Source: Verrucomicrobiaceae bacterium (lineage in GTDB: Bacteria > Verrucomicrobiota > Verrucomicrobiia > Verrucomicrobiales > Akkermansiaceae). From it: a stretch of DNA of 64,000 nt. The notes under the pieces are model-generated. The model was not told where the DNA came from, did not search any database, and saw nothing but the letters and a program-made list of their open reading frames with translations. The position numbers were made by a program, and so were the translations under genes. Where the stretch lies: assembly GCA_027491155.1 (NCBI GenBank), contig JAIXWR010000042.1, positions 124,001 to 188,000 on the forward strand, read 5' to 3'. Of this stretch, positions 38,177-47,749 are shown one piece after another. Position 1 is the stretch's first letter; every line of letters begins with the position of its first letter.

Positions 38177-38342
38177 CGGAAAAGGAGCGTCGGGGGGGGG
38201 GAGGCCGGAGGATGGCAGAGGAAGCGCCGGCCGGGAAGGATTCATCCGCTACCCCGCTTGAGGGACGCGGGGTTTTGGAAGAAAGCGCGACATGGCGCTG
38301 GCCCGCCCGCGCCGGCCGGACCAAGATCGCGACCCGCATCCG

Positions 38343-39659
38343 ATGGACCCAGCGAGCACGCCGCCGCCCGTCCCGAGTTTCGCCGAAGCCCTGCGCTTCT
38401 GGTGGAAGCTCGGCTGGATCAGCTTCGGCGGGCCGGCCGGGCAGATCGCGATCATGCACAAGGAGCTGGTCGAGAAGCGCCGCTGGCTGGGTGAGGAGCA
38501 CTTCCTCCATGCGCTGAACTTCTGCATGCTGCTGCCCGGCCCGGAGGCGCAGCAGCTCGCGACCTACCTCGGCTGGCGCCTGCACGGCGCGCGCGGCGGG
38601 ATCGCGGCGGGTGTCCTGTTCGTGCTGCCCTCGATGTTCATCCTGTTCGGCCTGAGCTGGCTTTACATGGCCGGCGGCGAGGTGAGGTGGATCCAGGGGA
38701 TCTTCTACGGGCTCATCCCAGCGGTCATCGCCATCGTGCTTTCGGCGGTGAAGCGCATCGGCTCGAAGGCGCTGAAAACTCCGGCGCTGTGGTCCATCGC
38801 CTTGCTCGCTTTCGTCGCGATCTACTTCTTCAAGCTTCCTTTCGTCGGGATCATCCTGACCGCCGCTCTGGCCGGCTTCATCGGCGGCAGGAAATGGCCG
38901 AAGCAGTTCCCGGCGGGCAAAGGACACGGCAAGTCCGACGTCGGCGATGCACCGTTCGTCGAGCTTCCCCCGTCTCCGCGGGCGAGCTGGCGGCGGAGTT
39001 TCACGGTGTCCGCGATTTGCCTCACGTTGTGGTGGCTGCCGGTGCTGGCCTGCGGCGTTCTGTTAGGCTGGGAAGGCATTCATTTCCTACAGGGCCTGTT
39101 TTTCAGCAAGGCGGCGCTGGTCACTTTCGGCGGCGCGTATGCGGTGCTGCCCTACGTCGCGCAGATGGCGGTGGAGCACTACAAATGGCTCGGCCAGCGG
39201 CAGATGATGGCCGGTCTCGGCCTCGCGGAAACCACGCCGGGCCCGCTGATCATGGTGCTCCAGTTCGTCGGCTTCGTCGCCGCCTGGCAAAACCCCGGCG
39301 ACCTGCCGCCGCTCGCCGCCGGCGCGCTCGGCGCGGCGATCACCACCTGGGTGACCTTCCTGCCCTGCTTCCTGTTCGTCTTCCTCGGTGCGCCCCACGT
39401 CGAAGGCCTGCGCGAACGGCCGGCCCTGGCTTCCACCCTCACCGCGATCACCGCCGCGGTGGTCGGCGTGATCCTCAACCTCGCGCTCTGGTTCGCCCTC
39501 CACGCGCTGTGGCCGGAGGGCAGAAGCGGGAAGTTCGATGCCTTCGTCGCCGTGGTGGCCGTCGCCGCGTGGCTGGCGATGGAGCGTTTCAAGGCCGGCG
39601 TGATTCCGACGCTCGCGGCTTGCGCGTTGCTGGGGATGCTGTGGAAAGTGGCAATTTGA
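38343..39659 (+). CDS. chrA: Chromate-transporter family protein (CHR)
   Basis: 438 residues from the ATG at 38343. Both CHR halves are visible: the first with KLGWISFGGPAGQIAIM and LLPGPEAQQLATYLGW, the second with KAALVTFGGAYAVLPYVAQM and GLAETTPGPLIMVLQFVGF, separated by a soluble linker. CHR proteins export chromate and may carry related oxyanions. It lies upstream of a sulfate-uptake gene set; chromate enters cells through sulfate transporters, so the placement makes sense, but they are separate transcription units. Confidence 0.9.
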   Translation: MDPASTPPPVPSFAEALRFWWKLGWISFGGPAGQIAIMHKELVEKRRWLGEEHFLHALNFCMLLPGPEAQQLATYLGWRLHGARGGIAAGVLFVLPSMFILFGLSWLYMAGGEVRWIQGIFYGLIPAVIAIVLSAVKRIGSKALKTPALWSIALLAFVAIYFFKLPFVGIILTAALAGFIGGRKWPKQFPAGKGHGKSDVGDAPFVELPPSPRASWRRSFTVSAICLTLWWLPVLACGVLLGWEGIHFLQGLFFSKAALVTFGGAYAVLPYVAQMAVEHYKWLGQRQMMAGLGLAETTPGPLIMVLQFVGFVAAWQNPGDLPPLAAGALGAAITTWVTFLPCFLFVFLGAPHVEGLRERPALASTLTAITAAVVGVILNLALWFALHALWPEGRSGKFDAFVAVVAVAAWLAMERFKAGVIPTLAACALLGMLWKVAI

Positions 39660-39682
39660 TTTTTTCGCTCCTAAAAATCAAA
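39655..39682 (+). terminator. A/T-rich inverted repeat after chrA
   Basis: Ten-base arms TTTGATTTTT (39655-39664) and AAAAATCAAA (39673-39682) pair exactly and overlap the chrA stop codon. There is no T-run after the right arm. It may end transcription weakly or be a binding site for the downstream regulator. Confidence 0.45.
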
Positions 39683-39755
39683 GGGTTAAATCTTCCTCAA
39701 AAAAACCTACTCGACAGTGGGAATTTAATCCCTACTCATCGCTCCAGATTCGCCG
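39683..39755 (+). promoter_or_regulatory. A/T-rich control region of the Rrf2 gene
   Basis: A local A/T-rich island in a G/C-rich neighbourhood. It holds two CCTACTC direct repeats (near 39706 and 39731) and a GGGA/TCCC dyad between them. TCGACA-N16-TACTCA could serve as a promoter. Rrf2 regulators often control their own gene, so the repeats may be the operator. Confidence 0.4.
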
Positions 39756-40340
39756 ATGCACCTTTCCAAGAAAGCCGAATACGCCCTGCGCTCGATGATC
39801 CACCTCGGGATCGCCACCGAGCTCGGACTGCCGACCGTGTCGGGCGCGGACCTCGCCGAGGCCAACCGGCTGCCGCTGAAATTCGTCGAGCGGATCCTGC
39901 AGGAGCTCCGCGAAGCCGGCCTCGTCGAAACCAAGCGCGGCAAGCTCGGCGGCTACACCCTCGCCACCGCCGGCGACCAGATCCGCATCGGCGACCTGGT
40001 CCGCCTGATGGACGGCCGCCTCGCCCCGATCTGCTGCGCCAGCGAGTTCGCCTACCAGCGCTGCACCTGCCCCGATGAGGACCACTGCGGGCTGCGGATG
40101 CTGATGATCGATGTCCGCAACGCCATCGCCAACATCCTCGACCGCTACACCCTCGCCCAGGTCGTCGAGGTCACCCTGCGCAAGATGCGCCGCGACGGAG
40201 TCCCGCCGCCCTTCTCCAACCTTCCCGGGGCCCGCGCCGATGCCGGGCCGATCCACCGCAAGGCCGACCCCTCCGACGGGTTCCTGGCCGGACTTTCCCA
40301 ACTCGCCACCGCCTCCCGCGATGAGCCAGAACTCCCATGA
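39756..40340 (+). CDS. Rrf2-family transcriptional regulator
   Basis: 194 residues, slightly longer than most family members. The N-terminal winged helix is clear: MHLSKKAEYALRSMIHLG and RGKLGGYTLA. A cluster of cysteines at about 88-110 (ICCASEFAYQRCTCPDEDHC) lies where IscR-like proteins bind Fe-S clusters. Relatives regulate sulfur, cysteine and Fe-S metabolism (CymR, IscR). It heads a run of genes for sulfate uptake on the same strand, so it is likely their regulator. Confidence 0.9.
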   Translation: MHLSKKAEYALRSMIHLGIATELGLPTVSGADLAEANRLPLKFVERILQELREAGLVETKRGKLGGYTLATAGDQIRIGDLVRLMDGRLAPICCASEFAYQRCTCPDEDHCGLRMLMIDVRNAIANILDRYTLAQVVEVTLRKMRRDGVPPPFSNLPGARADAGPIHRKADPSDGFLAGLSQLATASRDEPELP

Positions 40341-40515
40341 CCGCCCGCAAGCGGAAGCGACTCCCGATTGGCTCGAAGTCGTCCGCCGCAACGTCGGCAG
40401 CCTGCGCTACGGATCGATCCAGATCACCGTCCACGACGGACGCGTGACCCAGATCGAAAGCGTGGAGCGCACCCGCTTCACCACCGGCCGCGAGGAATCC
40501 GGCCGCCCTGCCTAA
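40321..40515 (+). CDS. YezD-like (DUF2292) small protein
   Basis: 64 residues. WLEVVRRNVGSLRYGSIQIT is the family signature. The ATG at 40321 overlaps the end of the Rrf2 gene by 20 bases, so the two are translationally linked. YezD-like proteins are widely found beside sulfur assimilation genes, with unknown biochemical role; the short length is normal. Confidence 0.8.
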   Translation: MSQNSHDRPQAEATPDWLEVVRRNVGSLRYGSIQITVHDGRVTQIESVERTRFTTGREESGRPA

Positions 40516-40529
40516 CAGATTCTAACATC

Positions 40530-40548
40530 GCGGGTCCCCGGGACCCGC
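40530..40548 (+). terminator. Hairpin after the YezD-like gene
   Basis: An 8-bp stem GCGGGTCC / GGACCCGC with a three-base loop. It comes 15 bases after the stop codon. No T-run follows, so termination would be partial. Confidence 0.4.
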
Positions 40549-40563
40549 CGCAAACCCTCGATC

Positions 40564-40740
40564 GAAGAGACCGACCGGACCACCGGAGGACTTGGAGAGC
40601 GGAAAATCAGGAAGCCTCCCCGGCTTTCCCGTGCCCGTTCCTCCATTCCCCGGCCCGGCGGTCTCTTTTTCGTTTTCCCGGCCACCGCACCCGCGGGGCC
40701 TCACCGACCGAAACCTGCGCACGACCTACCGGACCACCGG
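40564..40740 (+). promoter_or_regulatory. Possible attenuator-type leader before the porin-cys operon
   Basis: AGAGACCG (40566-40573) is complementary to CGGTCTCT (40659-40666), and the right arm runs into TTTTTCGTTTT. A long-range stem followed by a T-run is what a transcription attenuator looks like. The element CCGGACCACCGG, a small hairpin by itself, occurs at 40575-40586 and again at 40729-40740. I could not match it to a known riboswitch, including the SAM classes. Confidence 0.35.
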
Positions 40741-40762
40741 CGATGGACGCCCGCAGACCACC

Positions 40763-42025
40763 ATGAAACCATACCGAAACCATCGCACGCCCCGCGTGTC
40801 CCCGCCATCGGCCCGCCCCACCCGGCAGGGCCGGACCGCTCGTCCCTCAAGGTCCCGCAGCTCGCTGAGCTACCGCATCCGCCTGCCCCGCCGGGCGGCG
40901 GTCGTCCTGCTCGCCTTGCTGCCCGGAGCGGGCTCCGCCTTCGATCCTCTTGGCACGCCCTCCGCCGATGAAACCGCCTCCTTCGACGCCCTGTGGAAGG
41001 CCTTCACCCTCTACAAGGACGACACGAACCCGATTCTCCAGGAGTTCAAGCTCCGCGGCCGCTACCAGGGCCAGAACCACTGGGTCGAGTCCGACCAGGG
41101 CGACGCCGAATCCTGGGAAGACCGCCGCTCGCGCCTCGGCTTCGACGCGAAGTTGTTCTCCAAGCAGGTCGAGGTCCGCGTCGATTTCCAGAGCAATGAC
41201 GGCTTCGAGGACAGCTACGACCGCCTCGTCGATGCCTACGTGAAATGGAAGCCCGATGAGCAACTCGCGATCACCTTCGGTCGCACCAAGCCGCTGATCG
41301 GCGTCTACGATTGGCTGGAATCGACCAATTCGCAGCCGACCTTCGAGCGCTCGCAGATCTTCAACCAGCTCCGCGTCGACCGCGCCACCGCGCTGACGGT
41401 GGAAGGAACAACGGGCAATTTCACCTGGCAGGCCGGCGGCTACTCGAACGACACCGACCGCGAGTTCGGCAAGTTCGGCGGTGCCTTCAGCTACGGCGCG
41501 GGCATCGGCTACGACGCGAAGGAGGCCATCGGCTGGCGGCGTGCGGACTTCCGCCTCGACTGGCTGCACAGCGACCACGATGCCGACGACCAGGTGCTCG
41601 ACCGCTATGACGACATCTTCTCGGCCACCTTCCACGCGCAGGATGGCCCGTGGGGCTTCGTCGCCGAAGGCTTCCACGCCTCCGGCGGTGAGGGGCGCGA
41701 CGAGGACGTGTCCGGCTTCTTCCTCCAGTCGACCTACGACCTGGTGCCGAAGCGCATCCAGCCCGTCGGCCGCTATTCCTACGCCACCGGCGACGGCCTC
41801 GACAGCGTGCGCCGCCAGACCCGCTATGAAAGCGAGGCCCCCGCTCTAACAGGCGGCGGCCGCGGCGACGAATACCACGCCCTCTACCTCGGAGCGCAGT
41901 ACTTCATCCACGGCGACAAGCTCAAGCTCCTGGGCGGTGCCGAATACGCCACCCTCGATGGCGGCGGCAACGGCGGCGACTACGACGGCATCACGTGGCT
42001 CACCGGCATCCGCTTCTCCTTCTAA
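40763..42025 (+). CDS. Outer-membrane porin, phosphate-selective porin O/P type
   Basis: 420 residues from the ATG at 40763. The first 45 residues are unusually long and basic for a signal peptide and precede the hydrophobic stretch AAVVLLALLPGAGSA. The mature part shows alternating beta strands of a barrel, for example LGFDAKLFSKQVEVRVDFQ and RYSYATG, and ends with phenylalanine (GIRFSF) as many porins do. The family passes phosphate and other anions. It directly precedes the sulfate-binding protein gene by 21 bases, which suggests sulfate entry across the outer membrane. Confidence 0.82.
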   Translation: MKPYRNHRTPRVSPPSARPTRQGRTARPSRSRSSLSYRIRLPRRAAVVLLALLPGAGSAFDPLGTPSADETASFDALWKAFTLYKDDTNPILQEFKLRGRYQGQNHWVESDQGDAESWEDRRSRLGFDAKLFSKQVEVRVDFQSNDGFEDSYDRLVDAYVKWKPDEQLAITFGRTKPLIGVYDWLESTNSQPTFERSQIFNQLRVDRATALTVEGTTGNFTWQAGGYSNDTDREFGKFGGAFSYGAGIGYDAKEAIGWRRADFRLDWLHSDHDADDQVLDRYDDIFSATFHAQDGPWGFVAEGFHASGGEGRDEDVSGFFLQSTYDLVPKRIQPVGRYSYATGDGLDSVRRQTRYESEAPALTGGGRGDEYHALYLGAQYFIHGDKLKLLGGAEYATLDGGGNGGDYDGITWLTGIRFSF

Positions 42026-42046
42026 CACCCCCTTTCCATTCAAATC

Positions 42047-43063
42047 ATGAAACCGCTGACTTATCTTCTCGTCCCCATCCTCCTCGCCGCCGGCCTCGCC
42101 TCCTGCGGGAAAAAATCTTCCACCGGAGGCAGCCTCGAACTCCAGAACGTCTCCTACGACCCGACCCGTGAATTCTACGACGAGGTCAACGTGGCCTTCG
42201 CCAAGAAGTGGGCGGCCGATGGCAAGGGTGAGATCAGGATCACCCAGTCGCACGGCGGCTCCGGCAAGCAGGCCCGCGCGGTGATCGACGGCCAGCCGGC
42301 CGATGTCGTGACGCTGGCACTGGCCGGTGACATCGACGTGATCGCCCGCGAGGCGAAGCTGCTGCCGGAGAACTGGCAGTCGCGCTTGCCCGACAACAGC
42401 TCGCCCTACACCTCCACGATCGTCTTCGTCGTCCGCAAGGGTAATCCGAAGGGGATCAAGGACTGGGGCGATCTCGCGAACGACGGCGTCGGCGTGATCA
42501 CCCCGAACCCGAAGACCTCGGGCGGCGCGCGCTGGAACTACCTCGCCGCCTGGGCCTGGGCGGAGAAACAGTATGCCGGGGATCGAGGCAAGGTGCTGGA
42601 ATACATCACCAAGCTCTTCAAGAACGTGCCGGTCCTCGACACCGGCGCGCGGGGATCGACCACCACCTTCGCCCAGCGCAAGATCGGCGACGTCTTCCTC
42701 TCGTGGGAAAACGAGGCCCACCTGATCGAGAAGGAATTCCCGGGCGAAACCGAGATCGTCTATCCTTCCCTGAGCATCCTCGCCGAGCCGCCGGTCGCGG
42801 TGGTCGACAAGAACGCGGAGAAGGGCGGCAAGGCCGAAGCGGCGAAGGCCTACCTGGAGTTCCTCTACACCGACGAGGCACAGGATCTCGCCGGCAAGCA
42901 CTTCTACCGCCCCCGCAAGCAGGAGATCCTCGCGAAGTACGCCGCCAAGCTGCCGACCCTCCCGCTGGTCACCATCGACCAGGACTTCGGCGGCTGGGCC
43001 AAGGCGCAGAAGGAACACTTCGACGACGGCGGCACCTTCGACCAGGCCTACGGGGCGAAGTGA
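42047..43063 (+). CDS. Sulfate ABC transporter, substrate-binding lipoprotein
   Basis: 338 residues with lipobox LASC (Cys20), so probably membrane-anchored. It belongs to the CysP/Sbp group: [39 protein letters not shown] and [12 protein letters not shown] are typical. It binds sulfate or thiosulfate outside the inner membrane and passes it to the CysTWA transporter encoded next. A large inverted repeat separates it from cysT. Confidence 0.95.
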   Translation: MKPLTYLLVPILLAAGLASCGKKSSTGGSLELQNVSYDPTREFYDEVNVAFAKKWAADGKGEIRITQSHGGSGKQARAVIDGQPADVVTLALAGDIDVIAREAKLLPENWQSRLPDNSSPYTSTIVFVVRKGNPKGIKDWGDLANDGVGVITPNPKTSGGARWNYLAAWAWAEKQYAGDRGKVLEYITKLFKNVPVLDTGARGSTTTFAQRKIGDVFLSWENEAHLIEKEFPGETEIVYPSLSILAEPPVAVVDKNAEKGGKAEAAKAYLEFLYTDEAQDLAGKHFYRPRKQEILAKYAAKLPTLPLVTIDQDFGGWAKAQKEHFDDGGTFDQAYGAK

Positions 43064-43070
43064 TCCGGAT

Positions 43071-43137
43071 GGAGCGCCGGCTTCAGCCGGCATGTTTTCC
43101 CCGCCCCTCCTGTCAAGCCGGCTGAAGCCGGCGCTCC
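43071..43137. repeat. Palindromic intergenic repeat, 21-bp perfect arms
   Basis: Arms 43071-43091 and 43117-43137 are perfect inverted copies, starting GGAGCGCCGGCTTCAGCC; each arm also contains its own small palindrome GCCGGCTTCAGCCGGC. The spacer is 25 bases. A close relative lies at 52043-52106. It stands between two genes of one operon and might influence mRNA stability or expression ratio. Confidence 0.85.
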
Positions 43138-43148
43138 CTTGAAAATCC

Positions 43149-43967
43149 ATGCCAAAACAACGCGTCATCCCCGGCTTCGGCCTTTCGATGGGCATCACCA
43201 TCTTCTGGCTCAGCGGCATCATCCTGATCCCGCTCGCCGCCTTGTTCCTCAAGGCGGCGGGCCTGGGGCCGGGCGAGTGGTGGAACATCCTCACCTCGCC
43301 CCGCGTGCTCGCCGCGGCCAAGCTGACCTTCGGTGCCAGCGCCGCCGCGGCCGGGGTCAGCATGGTGCTGGGGTTGCTCGTGGCCTGGGTGCTGGTGCGC
43401 TACGAGTTCCCCGGGAAGAAGGTCCTCGATGCCATGGTGGACCTGCCTTTCGCGCTGCCCACCGCCGTCGCCGGCATCACGCTGACCCAGATCTACGCGC
43501 CGACCGGATGGCTCGGGCAGTATCTCGCGAAGTGGGGGATCCAGGGCGCCTACTCGCCGACCGGGGTCTTCATCGCGCTGACCTTCATCGGCTTCCCGTT
43601 TGTTGTTAGAACCGTGCAGCCGGTGATGGAAGACCTCGGCCCCGAGTTGGAGGAAGCCTCCGCCAGTCTCGGCGCGAACCGCTGGACCACCTTCCGCCGC
43701 GTGATCTTCCCGCTGCTGGTGCCCGCGCTGATCACCGGCTTCACCCTGGCATTCGCCCGGGCGATCGGGGAATACGGCTCGGTCATCTTCATCTCCGGCA
43801 ACCTGCCGATGAAGACCGAGATCCTGCCGCTGCTGATCGTCGCGCAGCTCGAGCAGTTCAAGTACGAGGCCGCCGCGGTGATCGCCGCCGGGATGCTGCT
43901 GGTCTCCTTCGCGCTGCTCTTCCTCATCAACCTCCTCCAACGCCGGCTCAACTGGCAGACCCGCTGA
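43149..43967 (+). CDS. cysT: Sulfate ABC transporter, permease CysT (CysU)
   Basis: 272 residues with about six membrane segments and the ABC permease loop [18 protein letters not shown], the EAA motif that docks onto the ATPase. It pairs with CysW to form the sulfate channel in the inner membrane. The stop lies three bases before the cysW start. Confidence 0.94.
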   Translation: MPKQRVIPGFGLSMGITIFWLSGIILIPLAALFLKAAGLGPGEWWNILTSPRVLAAAKLTFGASAAAAGVSMVLGLLVAWVLVRYEFPGKKVLDAMVDLPFALPTAVAGITLTQIYAPTGWLGQYLAKWGIQGAYSPTGVFIALTFIGFPFVVRTVQPVMEDLGPELEEASASLGANRWTTFRRVIFPLLVPALITGFTLAFARAIGEYGSVIFISGNLPMKTEILPLLIVAQLEQFKYEAAAVIAAGMLLVSFALLFLINLLQRRLNWQTR

Positions 43968-43970
43968 CCG

Positions 43971-44810
43971 ATGGCTCTCCGACCCGTCACCACCGAATCC
44001 GCTCCCGTCCGCTGGCTGCTCATTGGCTTGGCGGTGGCGATCCTCACGCTGTTCCTCCTGCTGCCGCTGGCCGCCGTGTTCATCGAGGCCTTCCGCCGCG
44101 GTTGGGAAGTCTTCACCGCCGCGCTCACCGAGGATGCGGCGTTCTCCGCGATCAAACTGACCCTGATCGCCGCCGCGATCTCGGTGCCGCTCAACACGAT
44201 CTTCGGCGTCGCCGCGGCCTGGCTGATCACCAAGTTCCGCTTCAAAGGCCGCGCGCTCCTGCTTTCGCTGATCGACCTGCCTTTCGCCGTCTCTCCGGTC
44301 ATCGCGGGCCTCGTGTTCGTGCTGATGTTCGGCGCGAAGGGCTGGTTCGGTCCCTGGCTGATGGAGCACGACATCCGGATCATCTTCGCGCTGCCCGGCA
44401 TCATCCTCGCCACGGTGTTCGTCACCTCTCCCTTCGTCGCCCGCGAGCTCATCCCGCTGATGGAAAGCCAGGGCATCGATCAGGAGGAGGCTGCCGTCAC
44501 GCTGGGCGCCTCCGGCTTGCAGATCTTCCGCCGGGTCACGATCCCCAACATCAAGTGGGGCCTGCTCTACGGCGTGCTGCTGTGCAACGCCCGCGCGATG
44601 GGCGAGTTCGGCGCGGTCTCGGTCGTCTCCGGCCACATCCGCGGCAAGACCAACACCCTGCCGCTCCACGTCGAGGTCCTCTACAACGAATACCAGTTCA
44701 GCGCCGCCTTCGCCTGCGCCGCGCTGCTGGCGCTGCTCGCCCTTGTCACCCTCGGCCTGAAAACCGCCGTCGAACACTTCACTGGCCACGGCTCCAAGGG
44801 CCGCCACTAA
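43971..44810 (+). CDS. cysW: Sulfate ABC transporter, permease CysW
   Basis: 279 residues, about six membrane segments, with the EAA motif [40 protein letters not shown] is typical of CysW. It heterodimerises with CysT. cysA starts 51 bases later, after a leader with repeated CGTCTT words. Confidence 0.94.
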   Translation: MALRPVTTESAPVRWLLIGLAVAILTLFLLLPLAAVFIEAFRRGWEVFTAALTEDAAFSAIKLTLIAAAISVPLNTIFGVAAAWLITKFRFKGRALLLSLIDLPFAVSPVIAGLVFVLMFGAKGWFGPWLMEHDIRIIFALPGIILATVFVTSPFVARELIPLMESQGIDQEEAAVTLGASGLQIFRRVTIPNIKWGLLYGVLLCNARAMGEFGAVSVVSGHIRGKTNTLPLHVEVLYNEYQFSAAFACAALLALLALVTLGLKTAVEHFTGHGSKGRH

Positions 44811-44861
44811 GCTCTTCGCCCCGTCTTCCGTCTTGAGTCTTCACGTCTTGCGTCTCTTCCC

Positions 44862-45866
44862 ATGTCCGTCTCCATCCAATCCATCCACAAGACCTTCGGC
44901 AGCTACACCGCGCTCGACGACGTTTCGCTCGAGATTCCCGACGGCTCGCTGACGGCGCTGTTAGGTCCCTCCGGATCCGGCAAGACCACGCTCCTGCGCA
45001 TCGTCGCCGGGCTTGAGTTCGCCGATCCCGGCAGCGGCCGCGTGCTGTTCCACGGGGAGGACGTGACGGAGGTCCCCGCCGGGAGCCGCGGCGTCGGCTT
45101 CGTCTTCCAGCACTACGCGCTCTTCAAGCACATGAGCGTGGCCGACAACATCGCCTTCGGCCTCAGCGTGCTGCCCGGCTCCCGGCGCCCGGCGAAGGGC
45201 GACATCGAGGCCCGCGTGCACGAGCTGCTCCAATTGGTGAAGCTGGAAGGACTGGAGAAGCGGCGTCCGCACGAACTCTCCGGCGGCCAGCGCCAGCGCG
45301 TCGCCCTGGCCCGCGCGCTGGCCATCCGGCCGAAGATCCTGCTGCTCGACGAGCCCTTCGGCGCGCTCGACGCCCAGGTGCGCAAGGACCTCCGGCGGTG
45401 GCTGCGGCAGTTCCACGACGAGATCGGCCTGACCACGCTCTTCGTCACCCACGACCAGGAAGAGGCGCTCGAACTCGCCGACCAGGTCGTGGTCATGCGC
45501 AACGCCCGCATCGAGCAGACCGGCAAGCCCCAGGACATCTACGACGAACCCCGGACTTCCTTCGTCTACGAGTTCCTCGGCGAGGTGAACAAGCTCGACG
45601 ACGGCCGCTACGTCCGGCCGCACGAGATCGAGCTGAAGTTCGCCGCGGAAGAAGGGGTCCAGGTCGCCGGCCGGGTCAGCCACCTTTTCGTCGCCGGTCC
45701 CTTCGCCCGTCTGAGCGTGGTGCCGGAATCCGGCAGCCGCCGCGAGATCGAGGTCTGGGCGACCCGCGAGCAGGTCGAGGAAATGGCGCTCTGTGACGGC
45801 GACATCATCGGCCTGCGCTTTCCGGAGCCGAAACCCGCGGCACGTCCGCAGGGGAAGGCCAAGTGA
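44862..45866 (+). CDS. cysA: Sulfate ABC transporter, ATP-binding protein CysA
   Basis: 334 residues. Walker A is GPSGSGKTT, the ABC signature is LSGGQRQR, Walker B is [12 protein letters not shown] and the switch His is in VTHDQEEA. The C-terminal 100 residues form the regulatory TOBE-type domain. It powers sulfate/thiosulfate import through CysTW. No Shine-Dalgarno sequence precedes the start; the last 40 bases are made of CGTCTT-like repeats. Confidence 0.95.
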   Translation: MSVSIQSIHKTFGSYTALDDVSLEIPDGSLTALLGPSGSGKTTLLRIVAGLEFADPGSGRVLFHGEDVTEVPAGSRGVGFVFQHYALFKHMSVADNIAFGLSVLPGSRRPAKGDIEARVHELLQLVKLEGLEKRRPHELSGGQRQRVALARALAIRPKILLLDEPFGALDAQVRKDLRRWLRQFHDEIGLTTLFVTHDQEEALELADQVVVMRNARIEQTGKPQDIYDEPRTSFVYEFLGEVNKLDDGRYVRPHEIELKFAAEEGVQVAGRVSHLFVAGPFARLSVVPESGSRREIEVWATREQVEEMALCDGDIIGLRFPEPKPAARPQGKAK

Positions 45867-45899
45867 GGGCGATCCGGGCAAACCCGGGCCGCGTCAGGC

Positions 45900-45974
45900 T
45901 GGAGGCGGAGGAGGGAATCGAACCCTCGAATAGCGGTTTTGCAAACCGATGCCTTACCACTTGGCTACTCCGCC
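45900..45974 (-). tRNA. tRNA-Cys (GCA)
   Basis: 75 bases including an encoded CCA. The acceptor stem is GGCGGAG / CTCCGCC, the anticodon loop reads TTTGCAA with anticodon GCA, and the T-arm has GGTTCGATTCC. It follows the sulfate uptake genes but is on the opposite strand. Confidence 0.96.
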
Positions 45975-46000
45975 GTGACGCCTTGAGTCGCGGGGCCGAT

Positions 46001-46029
46001 TCCCTACGCCTCCCGGCCGGGGCTGTCAA
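46001..46029 (-). promoter_or_regulatory. Promoter of tRNA-Cys
   Basis: TTGACA (46029-46024), exactly 17 bases, then TAGGGA (46006-46001), 27 bases before the tRNA. The -35 is perfect and the spacing is optimal. The -10 TAGGGA resembles the TAGGGT in front of tRNA-Ser in this window. Confidence 0.7.
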
Positions 46030-46091
46030 TGCCCGGGTTTCGGGGGATTTCGGGCGCGACGGGGTGCCGGGGGCCGCGTAGCTTCGCCCCG

Positions 46092-47630
46092 ATGAAGCGC
46101 TTGATCCTGATCGGGCTGGCCGCTGCCGCGATGGCGGAGGCGGCGGAAAAACCGAACCTGCTGGTGATCCTGGCCGACGACCTCGGTTGGTCGGACCTCG
46201 GCAGCCAGGGCTCGGAGATCGCGACTCCGCAGCTCGACCGGCTGGCGGCGGAGGGCGTGTCGTTCCGGCAGTTCTACAACGCGGCACGCTGCTGCCCGAC
46301 GCGGGCTTCGCTGCTGACGGGGCTCTACCCGCACCAGGCGGGGATCGGCGAAATGGTGGTGGACCGGCCGGGGGCGGAGAAGGGGCCCTACCAGGGTTAC
46401 CTGAACGACCGCTGCACGACGCTGGCCGAGGCGCTGAAGCCGGCGGGCTACCGGAGCTACCACGCCGGGAAATGGCATGTCGGCGAGTTCCGCCCGCACT
46501 GGCCGGTCGACCGCGGCTTCGACCATGCCTACGGCCTGATTTCGGGCGCGATGAACTACTACGACATTCGTAAGTGCAAGTCGCCGCGCCTGGAGCGGGT
46601 GTTCGCGCGCGACGGCGAGCGGATCGTGCCGGAGTCGGACGGCTTTTACGCGACGGAGGCCTTCACCACGGCGGCGGCGGGGTTTCTCGAGCAGCACCGC
46701 AAGGAGCACGCGGGGAAGCCGTGGTTCCTGTATCTCGCCTACACCGCGCCGCATTGGCCGCTGCACGCGCCGGAGGAGATCGTGAGGAAATACGAGGCCC
46801 GCTACCGGGCGGGCTGGCAGCCGGTGAGGGAGGCACGGCACCGGAAGCAACTGGAGCTTGGAGCGGTTCCCGCCGGCACCCCGCTGAGCCCGCCGGACGG
46901 CGCGGACTGGGAGAAGCTGCCCGAAGCGAAGCGGGCCGGGATGATCCGCAACATGGCGGTTTATGCGGCGATGACCGAGATCATGGATGCGGAGATCGGC
47001 CGCTTGGTTGCATCGCTGGAGAAAGCGGGCGAGCTGGACAATACCCTGATCGTTTTTCTTTCCGACAACGGCGCCTGCGCCGAGGGCGGGCCGCTGGGCA
47101 AGAACATGCGGCCGGACCTGAGCGGACCGGTCGGCACGGTGGACTCCTATCACAGTTACGGTCAGTCCTGGTCCAATGTCTCCAACACGCCCTTCCGCCG
47201 CCACAAGTCCCACGCCCACGAAGGAGGGATCCGCACGCCCTTCATCGTCCGCTGGCCGGTGGGGCTGAAGGCAAAAGCCGGATCGCGGGTGGACGCGGTG
47301 GGTCATGTGATCGACCTGATGCCGACGCTGTGCGAGATCGCGGGGGCGGAGCCGCCGGCAGGTCTGCCGGGCAAGTCGCTGCTGCCGGTGCTGCAAGGCG
47401 GGGAAGCTGCTCCGCGGACCCTGGGCTGGGAGCATTTCGGCGCGGCAGCGTGGCGGGATGGGGATTGGAAGCTGGTGCGAAAGGGACCGGAGGCGGCGTG
47501 GGAGCTTTACGATCTGGCGAAGGATCCTTGCGAACTCCACGACCTCGCGGCGGTGGAGAAGGAAAAAGCCGCGGCGATGGCCGCGGCTTGGGGAAAGTGG
47601 GCGAAGGAGATCGGGGTGAGGCTCAAGTAG
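46092..47630 (+). CDS. Arylsulfatase-like sulfatase
   Basis: 512 residues from the ATG at 46092, with a short signal peptide (LILIGLAAAAMAEAA). The catalytic motif C-x-P-x-R is CCPTRASLLTG with Cys67, to be converted to formylglycine. Asp29 and Asp30 in LADDLGWSD bind the metal ion, and HAGKWHVG is the second conserved block. The family hydrolyses sulfate esters, in Verrucomicrobiota often of algal or host polysaccharides. Substrate unknown. The released sulfate could enter by the neighbouring CysTWA system. Confidence 0.93.
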   Translation: MKRLILIGLAAAAMAEAAEKPNLLVILADDLGWSDLGSQGSEIATPQLDRLAAEGVSFRQFYNAARCCPTRASLLTGLYPHQAGIGEMVVDRPGAEKGPYQGYLNDRCTTLAEALKPAGYRSYHAGKWHVGEFRPHWPVDRGFDHAYGLISGAMNYYDIRKCKSPRLERVFARDGERIVPESDGFYATEAFTTAAAGFLEQHRKEHAGKPWFLYLAYTAPHWPLHAPEEIVRKYEARYRAGWQPVREARHRKQLELGAVPAGTPLSPPDGADWEKLPEAKRAGMIRNMAVYAAMTEIMDAEIGRLVASLEKAGELDNTLIVFLSDNGACAEGGPLGKNMRPDLSGPVGTVDSYHSYGQSWSNVSNTPFRRHKSHAHEGGIRTPFIVRWPVGLKAKAGSRVDAVGHVIDLMPTLCEIAGAEPPAGLPGKSLLPVLQGGEAAPRTLGWEHFGAAAWRDGDWKLVRKGPEAAWELYDLAKDPCELHDLAAVEKEKAAAMAAAWGKWAKEIGVRLK

Positions 47631-47734
47631 TGGAACGGCTGCGCCGTTCCGTGGGGAGCGGACTCGATCAGGAACCGGCGCTGTGTTTCCACGTTGAGCC
47701 TCTGCCGACGGAACGGCGCAGCCGTCCCGCTACG
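47628..47734. repeat. Inverted repeat between convergent genes
   Basis: Left arm 47628-47655 (GTAGTGGAACGGCTGCGCC...) and right arm 47707-47734 are inverted copies with about three mismatches. Each arm contains an inner hairpin; in the left one it is GGAACGGC-TGC-GCCGTTCC. It separates the sulfatase stop from the ThuA-like stop and could serve as terminator for both. Confidence 0.7.
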
Positions 47735-47749
47735 AAGCGGAGAAGGAAC

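Noticed and set aside
40516..40762. SAM-type riboswitch before the sulfate operon
   Set aside because: The conserved core sequences of SAM-I and SAM-II elements are not there, although the leader has other structure.
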